Origin: VFZS01 sp964353255
Lineage (GTDB): Bacteria; Acidobacteriota; Terriglobia; Bryobacterales; Bryobacteraceae
Reading direction: 5' to 3'
DNA: 22,733 nt
NCBI GenBank assembly: GCA_964353255.1
Contig: CAYGVJ010000087.1
Coordinates: forward strand, 1-22,733
Shown: positions 1 to 6,615 of the stretch, piece by piece
Numbering within the stretch: position 1 is the stretch's first letter
Layout of the letters: each line of letters begins with the position of its first letter
Notes under the pieces: model-generated
The model's database searches: none
What the model saw: the letters and a program-made list of their open reading frames with translations, nothing else
Told to the model about the DNA's origin: nothing
Translations under genes and position numbers: made by a program

Positions 1-141
1 CCGGGTTGGAGAGGTAAGGTCTGAGTTCACTGCGATACCTCGCTTCGAGGACGTCCAGGTTCATTGGACGGGCTGATCGAGGGTGCGGTCCAAATCGCGG
101 AAGAATGGATCCCAGGGCTCAGGGGGTCTTTCAGGCGGCAT
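1..141 (-). pseudogene. Remnant of a nucleotidyltransferase-like (DUF6036-type) toxin gene, two ends without the middle
   Basis: Two short coding pieces lie downstream of the 131..631 gene. The first starts at ATG 141, overlaps that gene's stop and ends at TGA 61-63 after 26 residues. Its sequence includes EPWDPFFRDLDRTLDQPVQ. The second starts at ATG 64, overlaps the first as ATGA, and reads MNLDVLEARYRSELRPYLSN before leaving the window. From memory of the family, the first resembles the N-terminus of nucleotidyltransferase-like proteins just before their LHCLGGF motif. The second resembles the C-terminal stretch ending in ELRPYL and a LWIE motif. The catalytic core of roughly 100 residues or more that should lie between is absent and the frame changes at the junction. 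I infer an internally deleted, inactive gene. A coupled pair of genuine small proteins is less likely. The left edge hides how the second piece ends. Confidence 0.5.
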
Positions 142-631
142 AGGGCAGCAATTCCGGGGTGAGGTCCGCCAGCAGGTTCCAGTGCCGCGCCTCGGGCGGG
201 CGTGTCTCCCGCAACCAGCGCCGTTCCGCCGCGGAGAGAGACTGCTGGCACAACGTGTCCTCGCGGACCAACCGGGCGCGATCCAGCGCCGCCTCGACCT
301 CCGCGAGTTTGCCGAGCTTTAACTGTTCGGTGGGGCGGCGCTCGGCCAGCCGCCGGGCAAGACTGACGACGAAGCCCAGCCGGTTCTGGATCTCCCGCTG
401 CCGGGCCTCTTTGAGCAGCCATTCCCAATCCATCTCCGGAAACTTCAGGACCAGCCACGGCAGGGCCTCGATGGCCCGCACCTCCAGATCAAGGGACGAC
501 AGTGCGGCCAGGAGCACGGACACGGGGTTTTGCTGCTCGGCTGGGCGCAGGTACAGGAACCCCGGGTAACCCAGGCCAGCCAGGGCCTTGGCTGCCTTCT
601 CCGAGTCGCGCAGACGGCTGATTTGTCCCAT
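131..631 (-). CDS. Small helical protein, likely first gene of a nucleotidyltransferase-type toxin-antitoxin pair
   Basis: This 166-residue soluble protein is rich in Leu, Arg and Glu and has no signal peptide or membrane segment. It begins MGQISRLRDSEKAAKALAGL and contains EALPWLVLKFPEMDWEWLL and QNRLGFVVSLARRLAERR. It ends with an ETRPPEARHWNLLADL stretch. I recall this arrangement from uncharacterised proteins encoded immediately before DUF6036-type nucleotidyltransferase-like genes, where it is presumed to be the antitoxin or regulatory partner. The start at 631 follows AAGGTGGAG; a GTG two codons upstream is possible. The frame stays open far upstream, but that part is opposite the intergenic gap and the ATP-grasp gene and does not look coding. 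The following toxin-like gene appears gutted, so this may be an orphaned antitoxin. The function is inferred from context only. Confidence 0.7.
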   Translation of the reverse strand: MGQISRLRDSEKAAKALAGLGYPGFLYLRPAEQQNPVSVLLAALSSLDLEVRAIEALPWLVLKFPEMDWEWLLKEARQREIQNRLGFVVSLARRLAERRPTEQLKLGKLAEVEAALDRARLVREDTLCQQSLSAAERRWLRETRPPEARHWNLLADLTPELLPYAA

Positions 632-784
632 CTCCACCTTCTCATGGTAGCCGATTTCACAAGAACGGCTGCTGTGACACTCGCGGGCCGGCACGCTCCT
701 GCTGGGTATCTTCCCCTCGGTCCTTCTGGGCTTCGTCCACCGCGCGGCAGGGGCGGGCAAATAGTACCATCGCCTTGAGGCCCA

Positions 785-1969
785 ATGCCCGGACCGACTG
801 CATTCGTTCTCGGCCTGACCCATGCGGGGCTGGCCGGCGTCCGTAGCTTGGGTCGGGCCGGCATCCCGGTTGTGAGCATCGACGCGGATCACCGGGAGGT
901 CGGCGCCGCCTCCCGCTATGGCATTTTCCGGCAGTGCCCCGCGTTCGAGCGCAGCGACGACGTGCTGCGGTTCCTGATCGAGCAGGGCCGGCAGTTGGGC
1001 CAGCCCGGTGTGCTCATTCTCGCCCGTGACGATTTTGTGGAGCTGGTGGCGAACCACCAAGAGGACCTGCGGCCTTACTTCCGCTTCCCTGTGTTCTCCG
1101 AACTGGCCTCCCAAGCTTCAGTTGACAAACGGCGGCAGTACGAGGCGGCGGAAGCCCTCGGAGTTCCCTTTCCCCCGACCTTCTTCCCGGAAACGATGGA
1201 GGAGGTCTTGGACATCCGAGATCAGATTGACTATCCAGCCTTCATCAAGCCCCGCCATTCCCACCGCTGGAGGAGGTCGTTCAAGTGCAAAGGTGTAGTG
1301 GCTCACAACCGACGGGAGCTCGTGGACGGCTTCGAAGAGGCGCTTCGGGCCGGCCTGGAGACCGTGATCCAGGAGGTAGTGCCGGGGCCGGATACCCACG
1401 TGTACGCGCTGTGGACCTACATCAATCAGGAGGACCAGCCCTTGGCCGCGGTGACCGTGCAGAAGCTGCGCCAGTGGCCGGTCCGCTTCGGCGTCGGGTG
1501 TTTGGTGATGAGCGTGGAACAGCCCGAAGTTGCCGAGCTCGCGCTGAGATTCTGCCGCGGCCTCGGGTTTCGTGGGATTGCCGAGGTGGAATTCAAGAGG
1601 GATGAGCGGGACGGGGTGTACAGGCTGATGGAGCTCAATCCCCGCTTGGGGAGCTACGCCCAATTGGCGATTGATTGTGGCCCCAACCTGCCACTGATGG
1701 AATACCTGGATCTGGCTGGGCAGGGACCGGAGCCGCACCTGCACTACCGCACGGGCGTGCGCTGGCTGGACCCGCTGTATGACGTCCGTTCCTTCCGATG
1801 GAGCTTGTGCCACGAGCGGCTCTCGCCCTGGAGTTGGCTGAAATCGCTTCGGGGCGTCTCCTCCTATTCCAGTTTTGCCCGCGACGATCTCGGCCCGTTC
1901 CGCCGCGACATCGCGAACCTCGCCCGAGCCGCCTGCCGAAAGGCATTTGCCTCCTCAAGAGCACATTAG
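785..1969 (+). CDS. ATP-grasp ligase (carbamoyl-phosphate-synthase / D-aspartate-ligase-like)
   Basis: This is a 394-residue cytoplasmic protein of the ATP-grasp superfamily, which couples ATP hydrolysis to joining a carboxylate with an amine or other nucleophile. Residues 1-110 form a nucleotide-binding-like pre-ATP-grasp domain (AFVLGLTHAGLAGVRSLGRAG). FIKPRHS around Lys155 is the typical lysine strand of the ATP-grasp fold. RLMELNPRLG supplies the metal-binding Glu283 and Asn285, with Glu residues in AEVEFKRD just before. The last 80 residues (YDVRSFRWSLCHERL onward) look accessory. The start at 785 has a GAGG sequence five bases upstream. Stand-alone proteins of this shape are often found near polysaccharide or peptide modification genes, but nothing here fixes the substrate. 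It stands alone, divergent from the small gene at 131..631. Confidence 0.85.
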   Translation: MPGPTAFVLGLTHAGLAGVRSLGRAGIPVVSIDADHREVGAASRYGIFRQCPAFERSDDVLRFLIEQGRQLGQPGVLILARDDFVELVANHQEDLRPYFRFPVFSELASQASVDKRRQYEAAEALGVPFPPTFFPETMEEVLDIRDQIDYPAFIKPRHSHRWRRSFKCKGVVAHNRRELVDGFEEALRAGLETVIQEVVPGPDTHVYALWTYINQEDQPLAAVTVQKLRQWPVRFGVGCLVMSVEQPEVAELALRFCRGLGFRGIAEVEFKRDERDGVYRLMELNPRLGSYAQLAIDCGPNLPLMEYLDLAGQGPEPHLHYRTGVRWLDPLYDVRSFRWSLCHERLSPWSWLKSLRGVSSYSSFARDDLGPFRRDIANLARAACRKAFASSRAH

Positions 1970-1980
1970 GGGTCCCGTCA

Positions 1981-1987
1981 TATACTT
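1981..1987 (+). promoter_or_regulatory. TATACTT -10-like element upstream of the DUF1080-PHP gene
   Basis: TATACTT lies 24 bases before the ATG at 2011, in the only non-coding stretch between the two genes. No convincing -35 is seen 16-18 bases upstream. The ribosome binding site GGAGTGGAGGA (1992-2002) follows. The same heptamer occurs upstream of two other genes in this window. Confidence 0.35.
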
Positions 1988-2010
1988 AAACGGAGTGGAG
2001 GATTTGCGGG

Positions 2011-3498
2011 ATGAGCGCACCTGAGATTACGCGGCGGGCCTTTACGGGCCTTTTGGCAGCGGCGGGCCTTCCCGGCGAGGAGGGCTGGATAGATCTGTTC
2101 GACGGCCGGAGCCTCCAGGGTTGGAAGCCCAACGAGAGCACGAATTCCTGGAAGGTCGTCGAGGGCCAGCTCGTTGCCGGCGGCCCCAGATGCCACCTCT
2201 TTTACACCGGCCCGGTCCGGGAGGCCAGCTTCAAGAACTTCGAGCTGGAAGTGGAGGCGCTGGCGCGGCCGGCCTGCAACTCCGGCATTTACTTCCACAC
2301 CGCTTACCAGGAGCCGGGCTGGCCGCAGAAGGGCTTTGAGATCCAGATCAACAACACGGCGACCGGCGAGGGCAGCTACCGTGAGCGGAAGAAGACCGGC
2401 TCGCTGTACGGGATTCGCAACGTCTATAAGCAGCTCGTGGCCGACGACGAGTGGTTCACCATCCACGCCGCGGTCCGCGGCAAGAACATCCAGGTGCGGC
2501 TCAACGGGACCCTGCTGGTGGACTACACCGAACCCGATCCGCCCCTCCTCGCCGAAGGCAGCGCGCGCGGGCGCGTCCTCGACCGCGGCGCCTTCGCCCT
2601 TCAATGTCACGACCCGGGCTCGAAGGCGCGCTTCCGCCGCATCCGTGTCCGGCCGCTCCCCGACGATCTTCCCTCGGCAGGCCCCGCCGCCCCGGCCGAC
2701 GAGCTGGCTCGCGACATCATCACCCTCGGCGACCGCAATATCCCCCTGGTGGACTACCATGTCCACCTCAGGCCCGGGCTCACTCTCGAGCAGGGGCTCG
2801 CCCATTCGCGCCTTCACGGCATCCAATACGGCATCGCCGTCAATTGCGGCAAGGGCAATGCGGTCCAGGACGACGACGCGGCCCGGCGCTTCTTCGAGGG
2901 CATGAAGGGCCAGCCCGTCTTTGTGGCCATGCAAGCCGAGGGGCGCGAATGGACCCAAATGTTCTCCCGCCGCGTGGTCGCGCTTTTTGACTACGTCTTC
3001 ACCGACTCGATGACCTGGACCGACAATCGCGGTCGCCGCATGCGCTTGTGGATTCCCGGAGAGGTCGGCAGTATCGCCGACCCGCAGGAATTCATGGAGA
3101 CCCTGGTCGAGCGTACGGTGGGGATTCTCGAACACGAGCCTGTCGATATCTACGTCAACCCCACCTTCCTCCCGGAGGCGATCGCCAAGGACTACGACGC
3201 TCTCTGGACCGAGGAGCGCATGAAGAAGGTGATCGGCGCTGCCGTCCGGAACCAGGTCGCCATCGAGATCAACAACCGCTACCGGCTTCCCTCTGCGAGG
3301 TTCCTGCGCCTGGCCAAAGAGGCCGGCTGCAAGTTCACCTTCGGCACCAACAACGGCGGGACCAGCGACCTCGGGCGCTGCGAGTACTCCATCCGGATGA
3401 CCAAAGAGCTTAAACTCTCCTGGCAGGACTTCTTCGTGCCCGGCGCGTGGGGTCCCAAGGCCATCGAGCGCAAACCCGACGCTCTGCGAGCCGCCTGA
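2011..3498 (+). CDS. Exported DUF1080 (3-keto-disaccharide hydrolase-like) and PHP-type metallohydrolase fusion
   Basis: This 495-residue protein has two clear parts. The N-terminus ITRRAFTGLLAAAG has the twin arginines and short hydrophobic run of a Tat-type signal. Residues about 24-217 are a DUF1080 concanavalin-like domain: it opens WIDLFDGRSLQGWKP, contains NSGIYFHTAYQEPGWPQKG, FEIQINN and GRVLDRGAFALQCHDPGS, and ends RIRVRPLPDD. DUF1080 proteins include 3-keto-disaccharide hydrolases. Residues about 240-490 form a PHP/amidohydrolase-like barrel with the HxH pair at His250 and His252 in DYHVHLRPG. Later come EPVDIYVNPTF, VAIEINNRYRLPS and KFTFGTNNGG, consistent with a metal-dependent phosphoesterase or hydrolase fold. 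The start at 2011 follows GGAGTGGAGGA. I infer an exported enzyme acting on a carbohydrate or its ester. Neither domain's substrate can be read from sequence. Confidence 0.85.
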   Translation: MSAPEITRRAFTGLLAAAGLPGEEGWIDLFDGRSLQGWKPNESTNSWKVVEGQLVAGGPRCHLFYTGPVREASFKNFELEVEALARPACNSGIYFHTAYQEPGWPQKGFEIQINNTATGEGSYRERKKTGSLYGIRNVYKQLVADDEWFTIHAAVRGKNIQVRLNGTLLVDYTEPDPPLLAEGSARGRVLDRGAFALQCHDPGSKARFRRIRVRPLPDDLPSAGPAAPADELARDIITLGDRNIPLVDYHVHLRPGLTLEQGLAHSRLHGIQYGIAVNCGKGNAVQDDDAARRFFEGMKGQPVFVAMQAEGREWTQMFSRRVVALFDYVFTDSMTWTDNRGRRMRLWIPGEVGSIADPQEFMETLVERTVGILEHEPVDIYVNPTFLPEAIAKDYDALWTEERMKKVIGAAVRNQVAIEINNRYRLPSARFLRLAKEAGCKFTFGTNNGGTSDLGRCEYSIRMTKELKLSWQDFFVPGAWGPKAIERKPDALRAA

Positions 3499-3568
3499 GG
3501 CGGCGGAAGAGGTGGGGGGCCCGGGGGAACGACCGGCAGCGCCTCAAGCAGCGGTCACGGAAAGCTGC

Positions 3569-3575
3569 TATACTT
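3569..3575 (+). promoter_or_regulatory. TATACTT -10-like element upstream of the RRM gene
   Basis: The 161-base gap 3499-3659 carries TATACTT about 85 bases before the GTG start at 3660. That would leave a long 5' leader. A TTGACG at 3585-3590 has no good -10 at 17 bases. No riboswitch-like structure was recognised in the leader. It is weak evidence on its own, supported by the same heptamer elsewhere in the window. Confidence 0.3.
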
Positions 3576-3659
3576 GCAGGGCATTTGACGGTCCCGCATA
3601 CCCTGGCCGAGATTCAATTCTGCCTCGTATAGCCCGCTATCAAATGGCAAGGAGATCAC

Positions 3660-3950
3660 GTGAAGAACATTTTCGTTGGCAACTTGAATTTCGGCGCCAC
3701 TGAAGAGTCAATCCGCTCACTCTTCGAACCCTATGGAGCCGTGGAGCGCGTCAACCTGGTGACGGACCGTGACACGGGCCGCTCACGCGGCTTCGCGTTC
3801 GTCGAAATGACGGATCCCGGTCAAGCCGACCGGGCCATCGCCGCCTTGAACGGGAGCAACCTGGATGGCCGGGCGCTCCGCATCGACGAGGCGCGGCCGA
3901 AGGCGGACCGCGGCGACGCTCCGCGCGAGCGTCGGGTGCCTCGCGGGTAG
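3660..3950 (+). CDS. RRM-type RNA-binding protein
   Basis: This 96-residue protein is a single RNA recognition motif. The RNP2 strand is IFVGNLN at residues 4-10 and the RNP1 strand is RGFAFVEM at about 44-51. The intervening ATEESIRSLFEPYGAVERV helix and the LDGRALRIDEARPK strand complete the beta-alpha-beta-beta-alpha-beta order. A short basic tail (RERRVPRG) follows. Bacterial proteins of this kind bind single-stranded RNA in the cytoplasm, and several are linked to cold adaptation or mRNA fate. The start is a GTG at 3660, preceded by AAGGAGAT with a five-base spacer. It leads a same-strand series with a small basic protein and a cold-shock-domain protein, so a shared role in RNA handling is plausible. 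Confidence 0.95.
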   Translation: MKNIFVGNLNFGATEESIRSLFEPYGAVERVNLVTDRDTGRSRGFAFVEMTDPGQADRAIAALNGSNLDGRALRIDEARPKADRGDAPRERRVPRG

Positions 3951-3965
3951 AACGCTTCTGATCTT

Positions 3966-3996
3966 GACCGGCCGGTCCCCAGAAAGCCGGCCGGAA
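3966..3996. repeat. CCGGCCGG inverted repeat between RRM gene and small basic gene
   Basis: Two copies of the palindromic octamer CCGGCCGG (3968-3975 and 3987-3994) are separated by 11 bases. The first sits inside the 12-base palindrome GACCGGCCGGTC (3966-3977). The RNA could form a strong 8-pair hairpin 16 bases after the RRM stop. No T-run follows, so a simple intrinsic terminator is unlikely. It could be an attenuator or an mRNA-processing or stabilising hairpin between the two genes. Confidence 0.55.
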
Positions 3997-4016
3997 CAAG
4001 ATTCCGAAGGAGCCTG

Positions 4017-4184
4017 ATGGCTTCGGGATCGCACACGACCTACAAGAAACGCCAGAAAGAACTCGCCCGCCTCGAGAAGCGGCGCGAGAAGGCCGCCAAG
4101 CGGCTGCAACGCGGATTGGGGAAGCGTCCTCCCAGCCCCGGCAACAGCAATGATGAAGGCGTTGCCCGTGCAGCTCCGGCGTGA
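4017..4184 (+). CDS. Small basic protein of 55 residues
   Basis: ATG 4017 is preceded by GAAGGAG with a four-base spacer, one of the best ribosome binding sites in the window. The frame encodes 55 residues. The first 35 form a highly charged, probably helical segment (TYKKRQKELARLEKRREK and following KAAKRLQRGLGKR). The remaining 20 are Pro, Gly, Ser and Ala rich and probably disordered. There is no signal peptide or membrane segment. The lysine and arginine density suggests binding to RNA, DNA or ribosomes. Its position between an RRM gene and a cold-shock-domain gene on the same strand supports RNA. I recall similar short KKRQKE-type proteins in Acidobacteriota but cannot name a family. Confidence 0.7.
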   Translation: MASGSHTTYKKRQKELARLEKRREKAAKRLQRGLGKRPPSPGNSNDEGVARAAPA

Positions 4185-4280
4185 CAGGCAGCGGTCGGCG
4201 TCTTTGGCCGGAACGATAGGGAGGCGAAAGGGCCGGACCGCCGCCGCGCGGCAATGCTTCCCGTGAGGAGGTGCTCGTCC

Positions 4281-4850
4281 ATGACCGGCAGGATCAAGAG
4301 CTTGAGCGCCGGAAGTGCATCCGGCTTTATCACGGCGGAAGACGGTGTGACCGTCTGTTTTCACTCCTCCGAAGTGTTGGCGTACGACGTCACGTCTCTT
4401 TCCGTCGGTCAAGTGGTGGTCTTTGACGTGGAGGGTGGAGACTGCCTCAGGGCGACTAACGTCTGCGTGCTGCGACCGCAGCATGTCGCGGACGTGCCCG
4501 CGAAGCGTCAGCAGACCTTCCCGCTCCGCTACATGGGCTTCGACCAAACAGAGAGCATTCGGGCGTACAGGTTTCAGCGCGCTGCGCCGGGCGAAGAGAC
4601 GAAGACATTCATCGTGACCACCGACCTGGCCCTGTTCAGGAAGCATCGCGTAGGGATACAAGAGGGGCCCGCGTTGTGTCTGCAAACGCTGGCCGCGTGC
4701 CTGGCTGGCGCCGACTCAATCCCGCGGCCGCCATTGCGCCGCGCGCTCACCGACCAGGATATGCTCGCGCATCTGGCCAGCCGGCCGGTTCCTGCAAAGA
4801 GGTCTCGGCCCAAGGCGCCACCCCGCCCTCACCCGGCATTGCGCACTTGA
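4281..4850 (+). CDS. Cold-shock-domain protein with an additional conserved C-terminal domain
   Basis: From ATG 4281 this is a 189-residue protein. Residues 2-66 resemble a cold shock domain (OB fold): GRIKSLSAGSASGFITAEDG corresponds to the first strands with a degenerate RNP1, VCFHSSEV matches the RNP2 VFVHFS position, and LSVGQVVVFDVE matches the later strands. A second domain follows at about 82-145 (RYMGFDQTESIRAYRFQR, TKTFIVTTDLALFRKHRVG, IQEGPALCLQTL). A basic Pro-rich tail closes the protein (KRSRPKAPPRPHPALRT). GAGGAGG at 4265-4271 favours 4281; an in-frame ATG at 4254 is the alternative. Cold-shock-domain proteins melt mRNA structure. The role of the second domain is unknown to me. 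It lies eight bases from the radical SAM gene and is probably co-transcribed with it. Confidence 0.8.
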   Translation: MTGRIKSLSAGSASGFITAEDGVTVCFHSSEVLAYDVTSLSVGQVVVFDVEGGDCLRATNVCVLRPQHVADVPAKRQQTFPLRYMGFDQTESIRAYRFQRAAPGEETKTFIVTTDLALFRKHRVGIQEGPALCLQTLAACLAGADSIPRPPLRRALTDQDMLAHLASRPVPAKRSRPKAPPRPHPALRT

Positions 4851-4858
4851 GGTGACTC

Positions 4859-6214
4859 ATGAAGATACTTCTCATCTCGCCCAGGACGGGACGGCTGGCG
4901 AAGACCCCGTCGGCGCTCATGATTCCCCAGCTTGGGCTTCACATCCTCGCGGGCTTGACACCACCCGAGCACGAGGTGAAGATCGTCGAGGAAGAAGTGG
5001 AAGACATCAACCTAGATGAGCCCTGCGACCTGGTGGGGATCAGTTGCATGACCGCCAACGCGCCCCGGGCCTATCATCTGGCCGATGAGTTTCGGCGGCG
5101 GGGTAGAAAGGTGGTCCTTGGCGGGGTCCACCCCTCCATCCTCCCGGACGAGGCCATGGGGCGCGCCGATGCCGTGGTCGTCGGGGAGGCCGAAGGGGTC
5201 TGGAATGAGGTGCTCGCCGATGCATCGTCGGGAACTCTAAGGCAGCGCTACCATCGCCCCGACTGCGATCTGGACCGGTACATCCCCATGCGCAAGGGGA
5301 GCTTCGACCGCAAGAGTCCTTTCAACATCCTCCCTGTGATGACCACTCGTGGCTGCCCGTTTGATTGCGACTTCTGTTGCGTCTCTGACCTGTTCGGGAA
5401 GAGAATCCGGCACTTGCCGGTGGTCAATGTTGTTCGCTTCATCCAGGACACCGGCGGGAAGAGGTATCTCTTCCTCGACGACAACATCATCGGCGACCGG
5501 CGCTACGCCCGCGAGCTTTTCGCGGGCATCACACCGCTCGGCATCCAGTGGGTTGGGCAGGCCTCGGTGTCGATCGTGCGCGACCCGGAACTCATGAAAC
5601 TCGCGGCCGACAGCGGCTGCGCCGGACTGTTCTTCGGGGTCGAGAGCGTGTCGGCGGCCCAGCTTCAGAAGATGCGGAAGTCGTTCAAGGACATCGCCAT
5701 GGTCGAGGACGCCATCAAGAGGGTCCGTGACGCGGGAATGTTCTTTCACGCCTCTCTCGTCTTCGGTTTCGACGAGGATACGAAGGCGATCTTTCCCGAG
5801 ACCCTGGAGTTCCTTGCGCGGAACAAGATCGGCACGGCCACCTTCAACGTTCTCACGCCCTACCCGGGGACCAGGGTTTATGAGCAGTTCAGGCGGGAGG
5901 GCCGGCTCCTGACGCGCGACTGGAGCCATTACGACCATGCCACGGTGGTCTTCAGACCCAGGAACATGAGCCCGTACGAGTTGCAGGAAGGCAAGGCCCG
6001 GGTCAAGCGGGAGTTCTCGCGTCTATCGTCCATCCTGCGGCGCTTGCCGGCAAACCTGCGGCACCCGTTCTACTACGTGGCCATGAACCTGGCCATCAGG
6101 AAGAACGCCAGCGAGGACTACGGGGAGCTGCCTCGTCAAAAGGCCGAACTCTCCGACGGAACTCCTTCTCTTCACCCTGGCGTTCAAGGTGAGGAAATAC
6201 CTCAACCCTGTTGA
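4859..6214 (+). CDS. B12-binding-domain radical SAM enzyme
   Basis: This 451-residue cytoplasmic protein starts at ATG 4859, with GAGGTG just upstream. Residues 1-130 have the Rossmann-like cobalamin-binding fold common to this class (MKILLISPRTG, DLVGISCMTANAPRAY, KVVLGGVHPSILPDEA, ADAVVVGEAEG). The classical DxHxxG histidine motif is not evident, as in many members. The radical SAM core follows, with TTRGCPFDCDFCCV carrying Cys166, Cys170 and Cys173 for the 4Fe-4S cluster, then KRYLFLDDNII, GLFFGVES and FNVLTPYPGT, all typical of the Elp3/MiaB-like barrel. A DUF4070-like C-terminal part (SPYELQEGKARVKREF) follows. Such enzymes methylate or rearrange lipids, tetrapyrroles, hopanoids or antibiotics. 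The substrate cannot be assigned. Its partners upstream are RNA-binding proteins rather than biosynthetic genes. Confidence 0.9.
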   Translation: MKILLISPRTGRLAKTPSALMIPQLGLHILAGLTPPEHEVKIVEEEVEDINLDEPCDLVGISCMTANAPRAYHLADEFRRRGRKVVLGGVHPSILPDEAMGRADAVVVGEAEGVWNEVLADASSGTLRQRYHRPDCDLDRYIPMRKGSFDRKSPFNILPVMTTRGCPFDCDFCCVSDLFGKRIRHLPVVNVVRFIQDTGGKRYLFLDDNIIGDRRYARELFAGITPLGIQWVGQASVSIVRDPELMKLAADSGCAGLFFGVESVSAAQLQKMRKSFKDIAMVEDAIKRVRDAGMFFHASLVFGFDEDTKAIFPETLEFLARNKIGTATFNVLTPYPGTRVYEQFRREGRLLTRDWSHYDHATVVFRPRNMSPYELQEGKARVKREFSRLSSILRRLPANLRHPFYYVAMNLAIRKNASEDYGELPRQKAELSDGTPSLHPGVQGEEIPQPC

Positions 6215-6323
6215 CCGTAGCGCGCAGCTATTCATTTCTGGGCAACACAACGGCGAGCGACGGCTGGGAGGCGGCGCTCGATTCCGGGCTGACCTGGTTG
6301 ACGGCGCTGAAGTAGGGGGCCGA

Positions 6324-6563
6324 TCAGGCGAGCACGTCCAGCAGGCTGCGTGATAGCTCGTCGGCGGTGCGGATCACGCGGGCGTTGATCTGGAACAGGT
6401 TGCGGGCCTCGATCAGGGCGACCATCTCGGCCGACAGGTTTACGACGTCTTCCGGGGCGGCGGCCTCAAGAACGAGGGGCAGGCGGGCCAGTTTGCCCGC
6501 TGCCCCCTCCAGCACAGTCTCGGCCCGGTTGAGGCCTTCCAATGCGACATCGAAGACCAGCAT
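6324..6563 (-). CDS. Small protein resembling a flagellar basal-body rod C-terminal domain
   Basis: This 79-residue protein starts at ATG 6563, preceded by AGGAAG with a spacer of about five bases; an upstream TTG at 6593 is less likely. Its second half, EDVVNLSAEMVALIEARNLF followed by QINARVIRTADELSRSLLDV, matches the C-terminal helix of FlgC/FlgG/FlgE-type rod and hook proteins. There the pattern is VNLSEEMVxLIxAQRAYxANxKVIxTADEM. Its first half (MLVFDVALEGLNRAE) also resembles the N-terminal helix of rod proteins. The central domain of those proteins is missing. No other flagellar gene is nearby. It lies 52 bases downstream of a HAD phosphatase on the same strand. It may be a minimal rod-like helical protein or a domain relic. 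Confidence 0.65.
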   Translation of the reverse strand: MLVFDVALEGLNRAETVLEGAAGKLARLPLVLEAAAPEDVVNLSAEMVALIEARNLFQINARVIRTADELSRSLLDVLA

Positions 6564-6615
6564 GTGTCTTCCTAACAACTCTTCGGCCTGCAACGCGAGA
6601 ATATTAACGCCGGGA

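Noticed and set aside
27..458. Minus-strand open frame of 143 codons across the left edge
   Set aside because: It is a shifted frame over the 131..631 gene and the toxin remnant; the residues are Pro/Arg/Gly-rich and carry no motif.
1978..3135. 385-codon minus-strand frame opposite the DUF1080-PHP gene
   Set aside because: It is antisense to a gene with clear domains; long antisense frames are expected at this GC content.
6215..6323. Plus-strand open stretch reading GNTTASDGWEAALDSGLTWL and stopping at TAG 6313-6315
   Set aside because: It looks mildly protein-like but has no start codon with a ribosome binding site and no recognised family; at most it is a decayed fragment after the radical SAM gene.
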